Shown: in pieces, positions 1-9,429 of the stretch
Layout: every line of letters starts with the position of its first letter
Position numbering within the stretch: the stretch's first letter is position 1
Origin: Hyparrhenia diplandra
Taxonomy: Eukaryota; Streptophyta; Magnoliopsida; Poales; Poaceae
Length of the DNA stretch: 64,000 bases
Direction: 5' to 3'
NCBI GenBank assembly: GCA_015847255.1
Contig: JADLZK010009202.1
Coordinates: forward strand, 186,001-250,000
The notes under the pieces: model-generated
The model's input: only the letters and a program-made list of their open reading frames with translations
Told to the model about the DNA's origin: nothing
The model's database searches: none
Position numbers and translations under genes: made by a program

Positions 1-336
1 TCTTATCCAGTTACATCTATATGCCTCTGTCTCGTAGATATTCGAGTAAGATGGTTTGATCTATCAAATATATCCTCTCGTCCTTTTGGATTAAATTTAG
101 TGCACGTATCCCATTTCTTTAAATTTAATTTAATATGTATCCTATTGAGAAAACTGAAATAAGTTACGAAAATCTGGAGCTGGAGCCCAAACTAAGGTTT
201 GGAGTAGGGTACAAATGAAGGAAAGGAATAAAAATTATTGTGTTATACGATTCCATGACTTAAAGCAAGACTAAAGATTGTTCATGACATTTTAAGGCTA
301 AAAGTTGTTTCTAAACATTTCTCTGTTTTGTTTAGG
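1..336 (+). other. 3' end of intron 1 of NLR copy A
   Basis: This AT-rich stretch is similar to the end of intron 1 of copy B (about 51990-52319). It ends in a pyrimidine-rich acceptor (TTTTGTTTAG at 327-336) directly before the exon-2 sequence. Exon 1 of copy A, with the coiled coil and first NB module, must lie upstream of the window. I see no gene inside this stretch. Confidence 0.75.
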
Positions 337-1091
337 GTTCTCAAAATGGAAAGGATTCAAAGCCGTTGTCTATCATGGATGTGGCAACCACAAGTACAAA
401 CGATCATATAGCGCCCCTTAGTGAGATTATAGATGAACAATCTATGGATGCTGATGATAAGAAGGTTCCTAGAAAGAGTCTTACTCGCATTAGGACACTT
501 GGGGGTGCTTTGGAGGAACTGCAACTTACTGGACGAATGAAAGAAATATCTGAAATTACACACTTAATTTCAAATAACAATAATAGCAAGCAAGTTCAGG
601 TGATCTCTGTGTGGGGAATGGGTGGTGTTGGAAAAACAACCCTAGTTGGTGGTGTTTATCAAAGCTCAAAGCTAAGTGATAAGTTTGAGAAGTATGCTTT
701 TTGTCACAATTATGCGTCCTTTCAATGTTGAAGAGCTCCTTAGGAGCTTGGCCGCACAACTACATGAAGGATCTTCTAAGAAGGAAGAATTATTAGAAGA
801 TAGAATCGAAATGAGAAATCATTAGCATCGATGGAAGTCGACAAGTTGACTAAGGAGTTGAGAAGACTACTAGAGAAGAAAAGTTCTTTGATTGTTCTAG
901 ATGATTTCTTTGAGACCTTAGAATGGGACATGATAGAACCAAGGTTATTACCTCTATTGGCAAAGACAAGCCGAATCATTGTGACTACGGGGAAGAGAAT
1001 ATTGCCAACCATTGCTCGGGGAAAACATGGAGTTGTGCGCAACCTTCAAGTTCTTCAGCTAGATGCTGCACTTTGCCTCTTGAGTGAAAAG
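337..1091 (+). pseudogene. NLR copy A exon 2: first half of canonical NB-ARC, frameshifted
   Basis: This is the equivalent of exon 2 of copy B. It encodes the linker after the first NB module, the P-loop (GMGGVGKTT near 616-642), then kinase-2 (LIVLDDF near 890) and RNBS-B (SRIIVTT near 970). Alignment by eye to copy B shows at least five single-base indels: -1 near 361, +1 near 690, -1 near 805, -1 near 990 and +1 near 1018. They net to 755 bp against an expected 756. The acceptor TTTAG (336) and donor AAG|GTAATG (1091/1092) are conserved. In an intact family member this part binds ADP/ATP as the NLR molecular switch. Here the reading frame is broken, so the copy is almost certainly a pseudogene. 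Confidence 0.85.
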
Positions 1092-1283
1092 GTAATGTAA
1101 ATTTCCTCCATTTTTCTTGGTTTGATTTGAAATAGCATTGACTTTAAGAGATCAATCCCATTTTTGACCATCGAGAGAGTGATTTGGGGCATAAAACTTC
1201 AAACCCAAAAGTTTTTTTTTTTACAATTCAATTGTCAAAATTGTTCACAACTAGCCATCTAGCTATTTTGAAAGTTGTTTTCG

Positions 1284-1340
1284 CACTACTACAGAAATCT
1301 TAACCGTGGCAGTCATTTTTTGTTTTGGATGGCGGTCGCT
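1284..1340. mobile_element. CACTA-like terminal remnant in intron 2 of copy A
   Basis: Copy A has about 55 extra bases here relative to copy B (B near 53250). The extra piece starts CACTACTACAGAAATC, followed by an ACCGTGGCAGTC-like segment. This resembles the terminal inverted repeat of grass CACTA (En/Spm) transposons. No second TIR or 3-bp duplication could be fixed, so it may be a truncated end or a deletion remnant. Confidence 0.4.
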
Positions 1341-2016
1341 TTGTGAACAACACATGGCAATTGGGCCAACTTGTCATATTCATGTTCGCTCTTCTCCCCC
1401 TTCCCCACAATGTCCTCTTGAACCGCAGTCCTCTACCCCTCTCCCAACTACTCTCCTATAATTTCCATTACCTTGTTCGTTTGACTCACCCACTATGCCC
1501 ACTTGAGTGCCATCTACATGCTTGGACATGGCGCACACCATTTCCATTACCACCATGGACCTGGCGCCAACTCTAGAGGGCACTGCAGCTAGTGTGCACT
1601 TGTACTCCCTTGCACCACCCTCTACCACATGCTGGCCTAACATAGATTTTAGTTGTGCCATGATTGGGCACAATTTGGCACGACCAAGCTTAAAAAGAGG
1701 GTTGGAGTCTTGTAAAAATATAGGGGTGGAGGATGATGTCCGAAGTGCATGTAAGCTCGATCACTACAGGCTTGGTTTTGATGAGAAACAGCAAAAAGGT
1801 CATTGCCCATGGAAAATCCAAGTGCTAGTGCACTGCTAAGGATGGGAATAGTGAGAGAAGGCCTACTATAGCAACAACTAGGCTCAAAGAAGTAGTTGAC
1901 AAGGGCCACACACTAACGGAGGGAGAGAGGTCGGGAAGTGGATGGAAGATTCTTACAGCAATTTGGATGGCTAATTAAGCTTATGGATATTATAAGGATG
2001 GAACATTTGGTGGTAT

Positions 2017-2747
2017 TGTTGGGGGATAAGATCGAGTAGTGAAGGGTGTCTGATTGGATGGCAATGGTTTGATGAACTAACCTTGTGATGTGAAGATCCA
2101 TGGCATGCAATGAAGGTATGAAGGACTGAGTCTCCAACCAAAGTGTCAGAGGTGCCTGGCTAGTGCACGCAGCCAGAGGCGAGCAGAGGTTAGCCAAGGT
2201 TGCGGAGACAAGAGAGAAGTCCCTTGGAACCCAGATGATCCTAGAGGTCTGAGCCCGAAGGAGGAGGTCCCAACTCGAGGTCATCACCGTAGGCTGGAGA
2301 TAGGAAAGCGGAGGTCCTTATTGGGATAGCTCGGAGACAGGTCACTGAGTCAGGACTGGTGTGCACCTCCTTAATAACTAGGCCGACTAGGTCATAAATA
2401 GGCTAGAGATGGCAGCCCGTGTCATGGAAGGCGACAAGTTTAATTTGCCTAGGATGCCCTTAGGATCATCACCTTGTAGGGGTGAATATCTTGGGAATGT
2501 ATTGCCGCCGTCACGGGGCATTTGTGTAAAAGGGGTCATGTATGGACTCGAGCCCTATAAAAGGGAATGAAAATATAACTGCAGTTGGTTGCTAAATACG
2601 TTTATGAAACCCTAATTGATTTGGACTCAATCTTTTCGTCTCGTCCCTCTGACCTTCGACTAGGGCACTGTTCGGTCAAAGGCCCTCTCATGCCTCGCGC
2701 TGGGCAGAGGCCTCTTCGCCTCAATGTTGGAAACCGTTGTTTCATTA
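2017..2747. mobile_element. solo-LTR-like insertion with 5-bp target duplication
   Basis: It is absent from copy B's intron. It is flanked by GGTAT at 2012-2016 and again at 2748-2752, and the joined flanks match copy B's uninterrupted sequence near 54085. The insert begins TGTTGG and contains a TATA-like promoter box (CTATAAAAGGG near 2555), as LTRs do. It ends CATTA rather than the usual CA, so the 3' edge has mutated or the class is different. There is no coding capacity. A solo LTR or a small LTR derivative is the best reading. Confidence 0.55.
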
Positions 2748-3476
2748 GGTATACTAATGCAGACAGGCATCGATGCCTACATGAGATAGAGATGAGGGCT
2801 AGGATGATGGGTAGACGAGGGCGTGGTATCTTACATGACTGCTATAAGCCTAGTGACAGATAAAATTTTTTAGGTTTGTTCCCACATCAAAAATTGATTG
2901 GTGGGGGATCATATCATGTGAAGCAAGATCAGCCCTCACCTATCATAATAGTCTTTTGGGTTGAGTTAGGCCTGATGGCTTGGTTTGTTATGAATTCATG
3001 TGTACTTGGTTCCGAGAAGAGAAGCTCCTTGCTCCTGTGCAAGAATGAGGAATATCTTACTTAGTGGGTATGTGCAACCTAGGCTAGATGTGATGTGCAC
3101 TCTAAGGAGTGATATCAAAGCCCATGGTCAAAAGGCCTAAAAAATCTTAGGGGTCATATGGTGGCAGTGGAGCCCATTAACATCTTGAAGGTCATCACGG
3201 GTTGTGGGACATGGAGCATTGGACTCCGCTTGTGCGTGACATGGAACATTAGACTTGCGGTCTCGATAACATCTTTCGGAGATCACACAGGGATTGTGTG
3301 ATTTAATGAGTTAGGCCTAATATATGATGGGTGCGATTGTTAGGGAAATTGATGGTGGGAGAGTACAATATATAATGTGGGAGAAACCCTAACCGATCAC
3401 ACTTGTGTGTTTTGATGGAGTTAGGCCTAATGCATTGATTTGTTGTGGGTTCCGATGGACTAGACCTATGGGTCGT

Positions 3477-4590
3477 TGTTGGTGTCTTGGAACGCGTCTA
3501 GACAACTTTGAGGCCTCGACGAGATGCAGGGCAAGACATAAGGATTATACTAATTCAGGCCAAATTGCCCTATGTCCAATGGTGGCTACGTCTCATGTTG
3601 TAGGAGATGGACGGATCCCAGGTCCTAGGGGAGATACATGGCCTTAGGGAGAGGGACAGATCCCAGGACCCTGAAGGAGAACCTACGACTGATTTAGATT
3701 AAGTGCCAATATTGGTGGTGTTGGAGCAGCTAGTGGTGTGTGCATTTGTCTATCACGTGCCTATTCTAGGGACCAGGCCTCCCCTTTTATAGTCCAAGGA
3801 GGGCCCGGTCCGTAGTGAAACAAATGGTGAGATACAGAGGAGACGAAAGTGAGTAGAAGAGGCGCGTCCGTCCTTGGCTCCTCCTGTAGCCTGGCCGATT
3901 GGTGATTGGGGAGAGGTGATTACTAAGCCATGGTCATAGTCGTCCGTGCCCATGTTGCGTCTCGTTTTTACCTTGCCATCGAAGGGAAGCGCTCGGTGCA
4001 TCCAGTTTTACCGTCATGAGGGGAACCTGAGCACTACACGCTAGTACGCCTCACTGTCGTACTTGGCCACCATCCTGTCCGGTGGAGGGATGGCCGTCGA
4101 GATGTCCGGTGGTCTTTACCTTTAACCTTGCTTGTTTTTACCCCATTCACGAGGGTGTAAGTCAAGGAGGGAATAAGGTTTAGGCAGAATAGTTCCCGCC
4201 TAACCTGCCACCATTCTGGGTGTGCGTTATCACATCTATGTCTAGTCCTCTAGGCCGTAGCAAAGGCAGACGGTCTGGGTCACGATAGTCAACGCGTACT
4301 CCAGGATGTCCGAGTACCATCATGCCTTGTCCTAGGGAAGGTGGGAGAAGGTGTCATAGTGTTAATCACGCTCCTCATGGCAGCAACGCAATTGAAGTAT
4401 GGCTGGTCAGAGCAGCGCCGGACCGGCGTGCGGTGCACGTATTTAGTCATAACGCGATCTGGAAGAACGCCCTTCCTTGCTAATGAAGATGGGACCTGAT
4501 GCATGGGCCCTAGTGCCGATGGGGATGGCCCTTCATGACGGCGTCACCCATTGGTTAGCAGGGTTGGGCGGAGAGAGAGCGAGACACACA

Positions 4591-4622
<32 letters not shown>

Positions 4623-4831
4623 TGTTCCTGTGTGATACTCGCCTGAGGGTCCTTCGGGCGACCAGTTGGGCCGCCTTCTCCAGGCGCACCTCGTGTGGTG
4701 GGCTTTGGCCATCAGATTCGGATCGGGCCGTTACGCCTGGCTCCTGGATGGTCCCGGTATTAAGCTTGGTAGTGGGCTTTGTGCATCCTTTTAGGGTGGC
4801 TATTAGGCACCCGATTTCCACATACCTGACA
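3477..4831. mobile_element. second LTR-like insertion in intron 2 of copy A
   Basis: Copies A and B align up to the shared CTAGACCTATGGG segment and again from the shared CTACTCATGGGTG-like segment (4836 in A). The roughly 1.35 kb between exists only in A. It begins TGTTGGTG, ends near CCTGACA, and has no protein domain. This is consistent with a solo LTR, but no clean 5-bp duplication was found, so the edges are approximate. It contains a CA/GA microsatellite at 4588-4621. Confidence 0.4.
4588..4621. repeat. (CA)n(GA)n microsatellite
   Basis: A run of ACACAC dinucleotides passes directly into AGAGAG. It lies inside the second LTR-like insertion of copy A's intron. Confidence 0.9.
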
Positions 4832-5494
4832 AGCCCCTACTCATGGGTGTAGTGAGCTGGATCGGATCCGCTGAGCAATCTAACAAATTTGAAGGTGTGA
4901 CAAACTGGCGCTAAGAGAGAGTGCAAGTGGAGAGGAGAAAGAGATGCCACGTGCACGGTTGTGATAGTCGGATGGGCAAAGCCTCAAAGGCCTATGATTA
5001 TGGAGGTTATGATTGTCGAGGCTCTTGGCCAAACACCAAACTCGTAGTTGGATGATCAAAAATGGACTTCTTTATTTTTTTTCATGTATATGTAAAATAG
5101 CATGGCGTTTCAAACATTGTATACAATCAAGAAAATACATATGTAAATGAGTCTGACATCATTTTGTTGGGAGAGGACCTATGCCGCCGTCTGTTACATA
5201 TAGGAACATGCAAATTGTTTGATATTCTTTTAATCATTTGATTAATCCAATCAAAGAAAATGTTTGTGCACACAGAAATAGCATATACAATATCCATATA
5301 TTTAATTTATTCTCTTAGCATTCTCCCTAAAATGACTTGAACCTTCATAGATTTTATACATGACTTTGTTTTTGTATGTAACAGCGAACCTTCATGCATT
5401 TCCAAATTTTATAATAGTAAAAAGAAATACATCTAAGACTAGTTATTTTATTTTTTAAGCACTATATAAATCTTATAAATTTTATATATATCAG

Positions 5495-7029
5495 GTATTT
5501 GAGGACGCTACATATTTGAATGAGCAAAATCATCCCGAGTTGGTTAAAGAAGCAAAACAAATCCTAAAGAAGTGTGATGGACTTCCCCTTGCAATAGTTG
5601 TCATAGGTGGCTTCTTGGCAAACCGTCCAAAGATTGCAGAAGAGTGGCGACAATTGAATGAGAATATCAATGCAGAATTAGAGATGAATCCAAAGTTTGG
5701 AAAGATAAGAACCATCCTTGAAAAGAGCTATGATGGTTTGCCCTACCATCTGAAGTCTTGTTTCTTATATCTGTCCATATTTCCTGAAGACCAGACCATT
5801 AGTCGAAGGCGTTTGGTGCGTCGGTGGACAGCGGAAGGTTACTCATCTGAGATACATGGGAAGTCTGCCATTCAAATAGGTGATGACTACTTCATGGAAC
5901 TCAAGAACAGAAGCATGATTTTACCATCTCAGCAATCAGCTCAAAGCAGGAAATCAGTTGACTCTTGCAAAGTCCATGATCTCATCCGTGACATTGCCAT
6001 CTCAAAGTCCATGGAGGAAAACCTTGTCTTCAGACTGGAGGAAGGGTGCAGCAAGAATATCCATGGCCCAATACGCCATCTTGCTATAAGTAACAACTGG
6101 AAGGGAGATAAGAGTGAATTCGAGGGCATAGTGGACTTGTCCCGAATACGATCACTATCTGTGTTTGGAAGTGGAAGCCATTTTTCATTTCTGACAAGAT
6201 GAAGTTTCTACGAGTGCTCGACTTGGAAGGGACTAATAGGGATCCAAAATATCATCACCTTGATGAGATTTGGAAGCTTATTCACCTAAAATACCTTTCT
6301 CTGCGCGGATGCTGGGGTATTGATCTACTGTCAGATTCATTGGGCAACCTGAGGCAACTCCAGACACTAGACATCAGAGGTAACAAATATAAAGACTCTG
6401 CCAAAAACCATCGTCAAACTTCAGAAGCTACAGTACATCCATGCTTGGAGAAAATTAGGTTACTTGTTCGAAATTGATAGTTCAATGAGGTGTCTTGTGG
6501 GGGCATTTCTCGGTGCAACATGTTGCTTACCTATTCTTTTGGAGATTAATGGCCCTAGTCGTAAGGCCCTTACCAGGCGTGATGCATGCACTTTCGCTTG
6601 CTGCGTGGAGTTCCCTACATTCGTGACAGGAGCAGATAATGGAAGAGGTGTTATGGTGCCAAGGGGTATGAGAAAACTTAAAGATTTGCACACACTAAGG
6701 GAAGTGAATGTCTGGAGGGGAAATAAAGTTCTACGGGACATTGGAATGCTCAAGGGATTGCGCAAGCTAGGAGTGAGCGGCATCAACAAGAAGAATGGCC
6801 GTGCATTTTGCTCAGCCATTTCCAATCTCAGCAGACTAGAATCACTGTCAGTGAGTTCAGCAGGAAAACCAGGTTTGTGTGGTTGCTTGGATGGGATATC
6901 CTCACCTCCGAAAAACCTGCAGAGCCTCAAGCTATACGGCAATCTGGAAAAGTTGCCGGAATGGATCAAGGAGCTCCAGCATCTGGTGAAGTTGAAACTA
7001 GAGCGCACTTTTCTATTGGAGCATGATGC
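5495..7029 (+). pseudogene. NLR copy A exon 3, first part: ARC2 and LRR, ending at the MULE joint
   Basis: It starts after acceptor ATATCAG, in phase with copy B exon 3. Visible motifs are GLPL (CDGLPLAIV near 5572), RNBS-D (CFLYLSIFPED near 5758), the MHD equivalent VHDL (near 5970), then leucine-rich repeats (LRVLDLEGT, LKYLSLRGC, LQTLDIRG). Frame breaks relative to copy B are a -1 near 6170 and a +1 near 6385. Coding similarity to copy B runs to the HDA codons at about 7021-7029, where the 28-kb element begins. LRR coding resumes at 35215. With exon 2 also broken, this copy cannot encode a receptor. Confidence 0.88.
7021..7029. repeat. left 9-bp target-site duplication of the Mutator-like element
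   Basis: GCATGATGC is found here and again, identical, at 35215-35223. Copy B contains it once in uninterrupted LRR coding sequence (near 57397). A 9-bp duplication is characteristic of Mutator-superfamily insertion. Confidence 0.88.
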
Positions 7030-7074
7030 GGGCGTCACTCCCTGGCGCACGCGCGCCAGGAATGATAGCCGCGC

Positions 7075-7145
7075 GCGCTGGCTGATATAGGTAGCGGCGC
7101 ACGCGCACTACCAAATCAAGCGGCGCACGCGCACTAGCCCGCATA
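7075..7145. repeat. GC-rich subterminal motif repeats at MULE left end
   Basis: The motif GCGGCGCACGCGCACTA occurs at about 7093 and again at about 7119, followed by a decayed third copy (GCAGCGCACATG). A near-palindrome CCTGGCGCACGCGCGCCAGG lies outside them at about 7041-7060. This fits subterminal transposase-binding repeats, but that role is inferred. Confidence 0.6.
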
Positions 7146-7224
7146 GCAGCGCACATGACCGTTCTCGTTTTCCCCGACGGGGCTTCTATGGGCCAACTTT
7201 CTTAAAAGGCCCATATTTTTTTTT

Positions 7225-7354
7225 TTCTAGTTTCTCTGTCTAGCTTCATTGGGCAAAAAAAAAATGTTGTTTGCATTTCTCATTTCTCATATTCTCTGTC
7301 TACCTTCGTTGGGCCAAAACAAATAATATCGATTATATTTCTCATTTCTCATGT
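7225..7354. repeat. two-copy tandem repeat of about 65 bp
   Basis: Each copy contains TCTCTGTCTA, then CTTCRTTGGGC, then an A-rich run and CATTTCTCATTTCTCAT-like sequence. It lies in AT-rich MULE DNA just inside the GC-rich end. Confidence 0.6.
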
Positions 7355-7679
7355 CAACTGTTATTTGAAAAACAAAAATTAATTTCAAAGAAGCTAAAAT
7401 TTTCTCTTTAGGGACGGTTTTTCGGGAAAAATAAAAGGGCGGGGGATGGTTTCACATCCATATGAAAGTTAAAGTGCAAAACGTTTGCATCTCGAAATAC
7501 AATTATACAATGATAAAAAAGTGCTACAAATAAAAGAAAATGTGACAACTTTGTATCTCCCGAAAAAAAAGCATACAACCAAAAGGTAAAAAGATGTAGC
7601 TCCCTGTTTTTTTTCAAGACTTGAAAATAATGACAATTCCTGAAAAAAAAGAGGAAATTTCATTATTAAAGTATAGACT

Positions 7680-7945
7680 TATATCAAATTTTGATTTGTA
7701 TATTAGGTTAAAAAACTTAATATTAGTAGGTTGAAACTTAAAACTACCAAATTATAAACTTTATACTAGAGTTGTAAAACTTTGAACTAATAAATTATAA
7801 AATTTGTACTTATTGTTTCATAAATTTTCACAACAATTACATTAAACTTTAAACTATCAAATCAGAAACTTTATACTATAGTTGCAAAAACTTTGAACTA
7901 CCAAGTTACAAACTTTGTACTCAGTGGTTTTTATATTTAAAACCA
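7680..7945. repeat. AT-rich degenerate motif array, left arm
   Basis: About ten imperfect iterations of AAACTTTGTACT / AAACTTTGAACTACCAA-like words occur here. The array is the inverse complement of a longer array at 29860-30860 (CAAAGTTTTGAACCTAGC). The two therefore sit in opposite orientations within the same element. No coding content. Confidence 0.6.
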
Positions 7946-8329
7946 AAATTATATGAGAGGATTATGAAGGACAAGTGCAGCAATGAGGATGATTAGGAGA
8001 ATGGTCGTTGCCAAGGACATTGTCGCTGCCGCACCCTTTCAGCTTTGGCTCGTAGCTCTCGCTGAAGAGGTGCTGCGGCTAATGAATGCATCAGCTTGAA
8101 CAGATTGGGTGGCGGGCAGCAACCACACAAGGGCAAAAAGAAGGTGGATGCAATGAAAGACTCACCCAACTCATGAAGTGTGAAAGGTTGAAGAAGCAAA
8201 AAAAAGACAGGGTTCAAAAAGGACAAGGTGGTCAAGAGGGTACCCTTCGCTGATCCAATCGCAACTGAGCTGAAGGCTAGGAAAAGCAAGCCATCTAGCT
8301 ATGTCCTCTACTGAACACTGATATTCCAT
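7946..8329. other. AT-rich MULE spacer, no gene seen
   Basis: It lies between the AT-rich array and the first direct repeat. A short minus-strand open frame (7993-8289) has no recognisable domain. Confidence 0.5.
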
Positions 8330-9008
8330 CAGATTCCCATCCCTCTAAACAATGTTGAAGTAGTACACAATCTAAAACTTACCACTATCTTGCAGACTCG
8401 ACCAAGGAAGGTGTAGGAATAAATGTTACAACAGGAAATTAATTCAGACAAAGATGAATTAGATCCAGACAATATGACAGAGGTCATTGCCAGTGTGAAA
8501 ATTAATTCCTACCTAACAGTTAGATTTCATCAAACATTGTTGATGAAAGGCGCACTCTAGACAATTACACTAATCTTTCGAGTTAACCAAGGAGGGGGCA
8601 GCGAGAAAAAGCTGAAAAGGGGAGACCAACATGGAGAAACAACATGTAAAATAGGGGAGCCCCCGAGTTAAGTTCTTGGCCATTGCATTTCTTCTTTGGT
8701 TAGTCCTACAATCTGTCCTATTATTTGGATACAAAAACAAAATGGAAACCATACTCACTCGAAACTCTCTATTTAATTTCTATCTACGTAAGTCCTAGTG
8801 ATTATAACTCAACAAATTTATAATCTTGATTCGAACTTATTACTCGCAAAATCTCTTTATTTAATCCTTTACCTCCATACCTCTATTTATTAATATCTCT
8901 CTCTACCTAAATCTCTCTATTTTTTTCTATCGACTACACCTCACCCTATCTGTTCTCTCTCGAATATGAGAAACTATCCATAAAGAATTGGAAACATACT
9001 TGTTCTCC
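8330..9008. repeat. long direct repeat, copy 1 (3' flank of ULP1-like copy 1)
   Basis: It is clearly similar to 22025-22640 in the same orientation. Shared landmarks include the CTAAACAATG...GAAGT start, CTTGCAGACT, AGGTCATTG, AGATTTCATCAAA, CACTCTAGACAA and AACTCTCTATTTAATTTC, ending in ACTTGTTCT. Each copy sits directly downstream of a ULP1-like gene on the minus strand, so the duplication included the 3' flank. Confidence 0.75.
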
Positions 9009-9429
9009 TTAACTGAATATGAGAAACTATTAAATTATAAACTTTGATAAACTGTAATAAGTGGTCACCTTAAGCGCATGCGGGTATTTTAAAAAAAATT
9101 GGGATGCATATTATTTCACTTGGGTGCAAACATTTTCACACAATGTCATGCGAACACTCAATTGAGCAGTCAAAAAAAAAAGACTGGCTCTAATGTGTAC
9201 CTATTACATCAACTTGTTCTCAACAGTAGGAGGCGTTCCGTTGCACACCCTAAAAAAAAGTAGAAAAAAAAGCTATCAGTATTTGCCTCTAATGTCAGGA
9301 TCTACTAGTTAAACATCACCAATATCTTTTACAAAGGTTCACTGATTCTGAGCACAGAGAAAAACAGTCAAGGAAAACTAGCACGGAAATATTAAAAAAA
9401 GGGTTAATATGATAACCTTTTTAAAATAT

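Larger units (their letters stand above)
1092..5494 (+). other. intron 2 of NLR copy A, enlarged by insertions
   Basis: It lies between donor AAG|GTAATG and acceptor ATATATATCAG (ends 5494). It is homologous to intron 2 of copy B (53077-55829) but about 1.65 kb longer. The extra length is mostly two LTR-like insertions (2017-2747 and about 3477-4831) and a roughly 55-bp CACTA-like piece near 1284. Short open frames here (for example at 1507-1839, 2585-2863 and 4622-4852) have no recognisable domain and cross insertion joints, so I do not call them genes. Confidence 0.75.
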
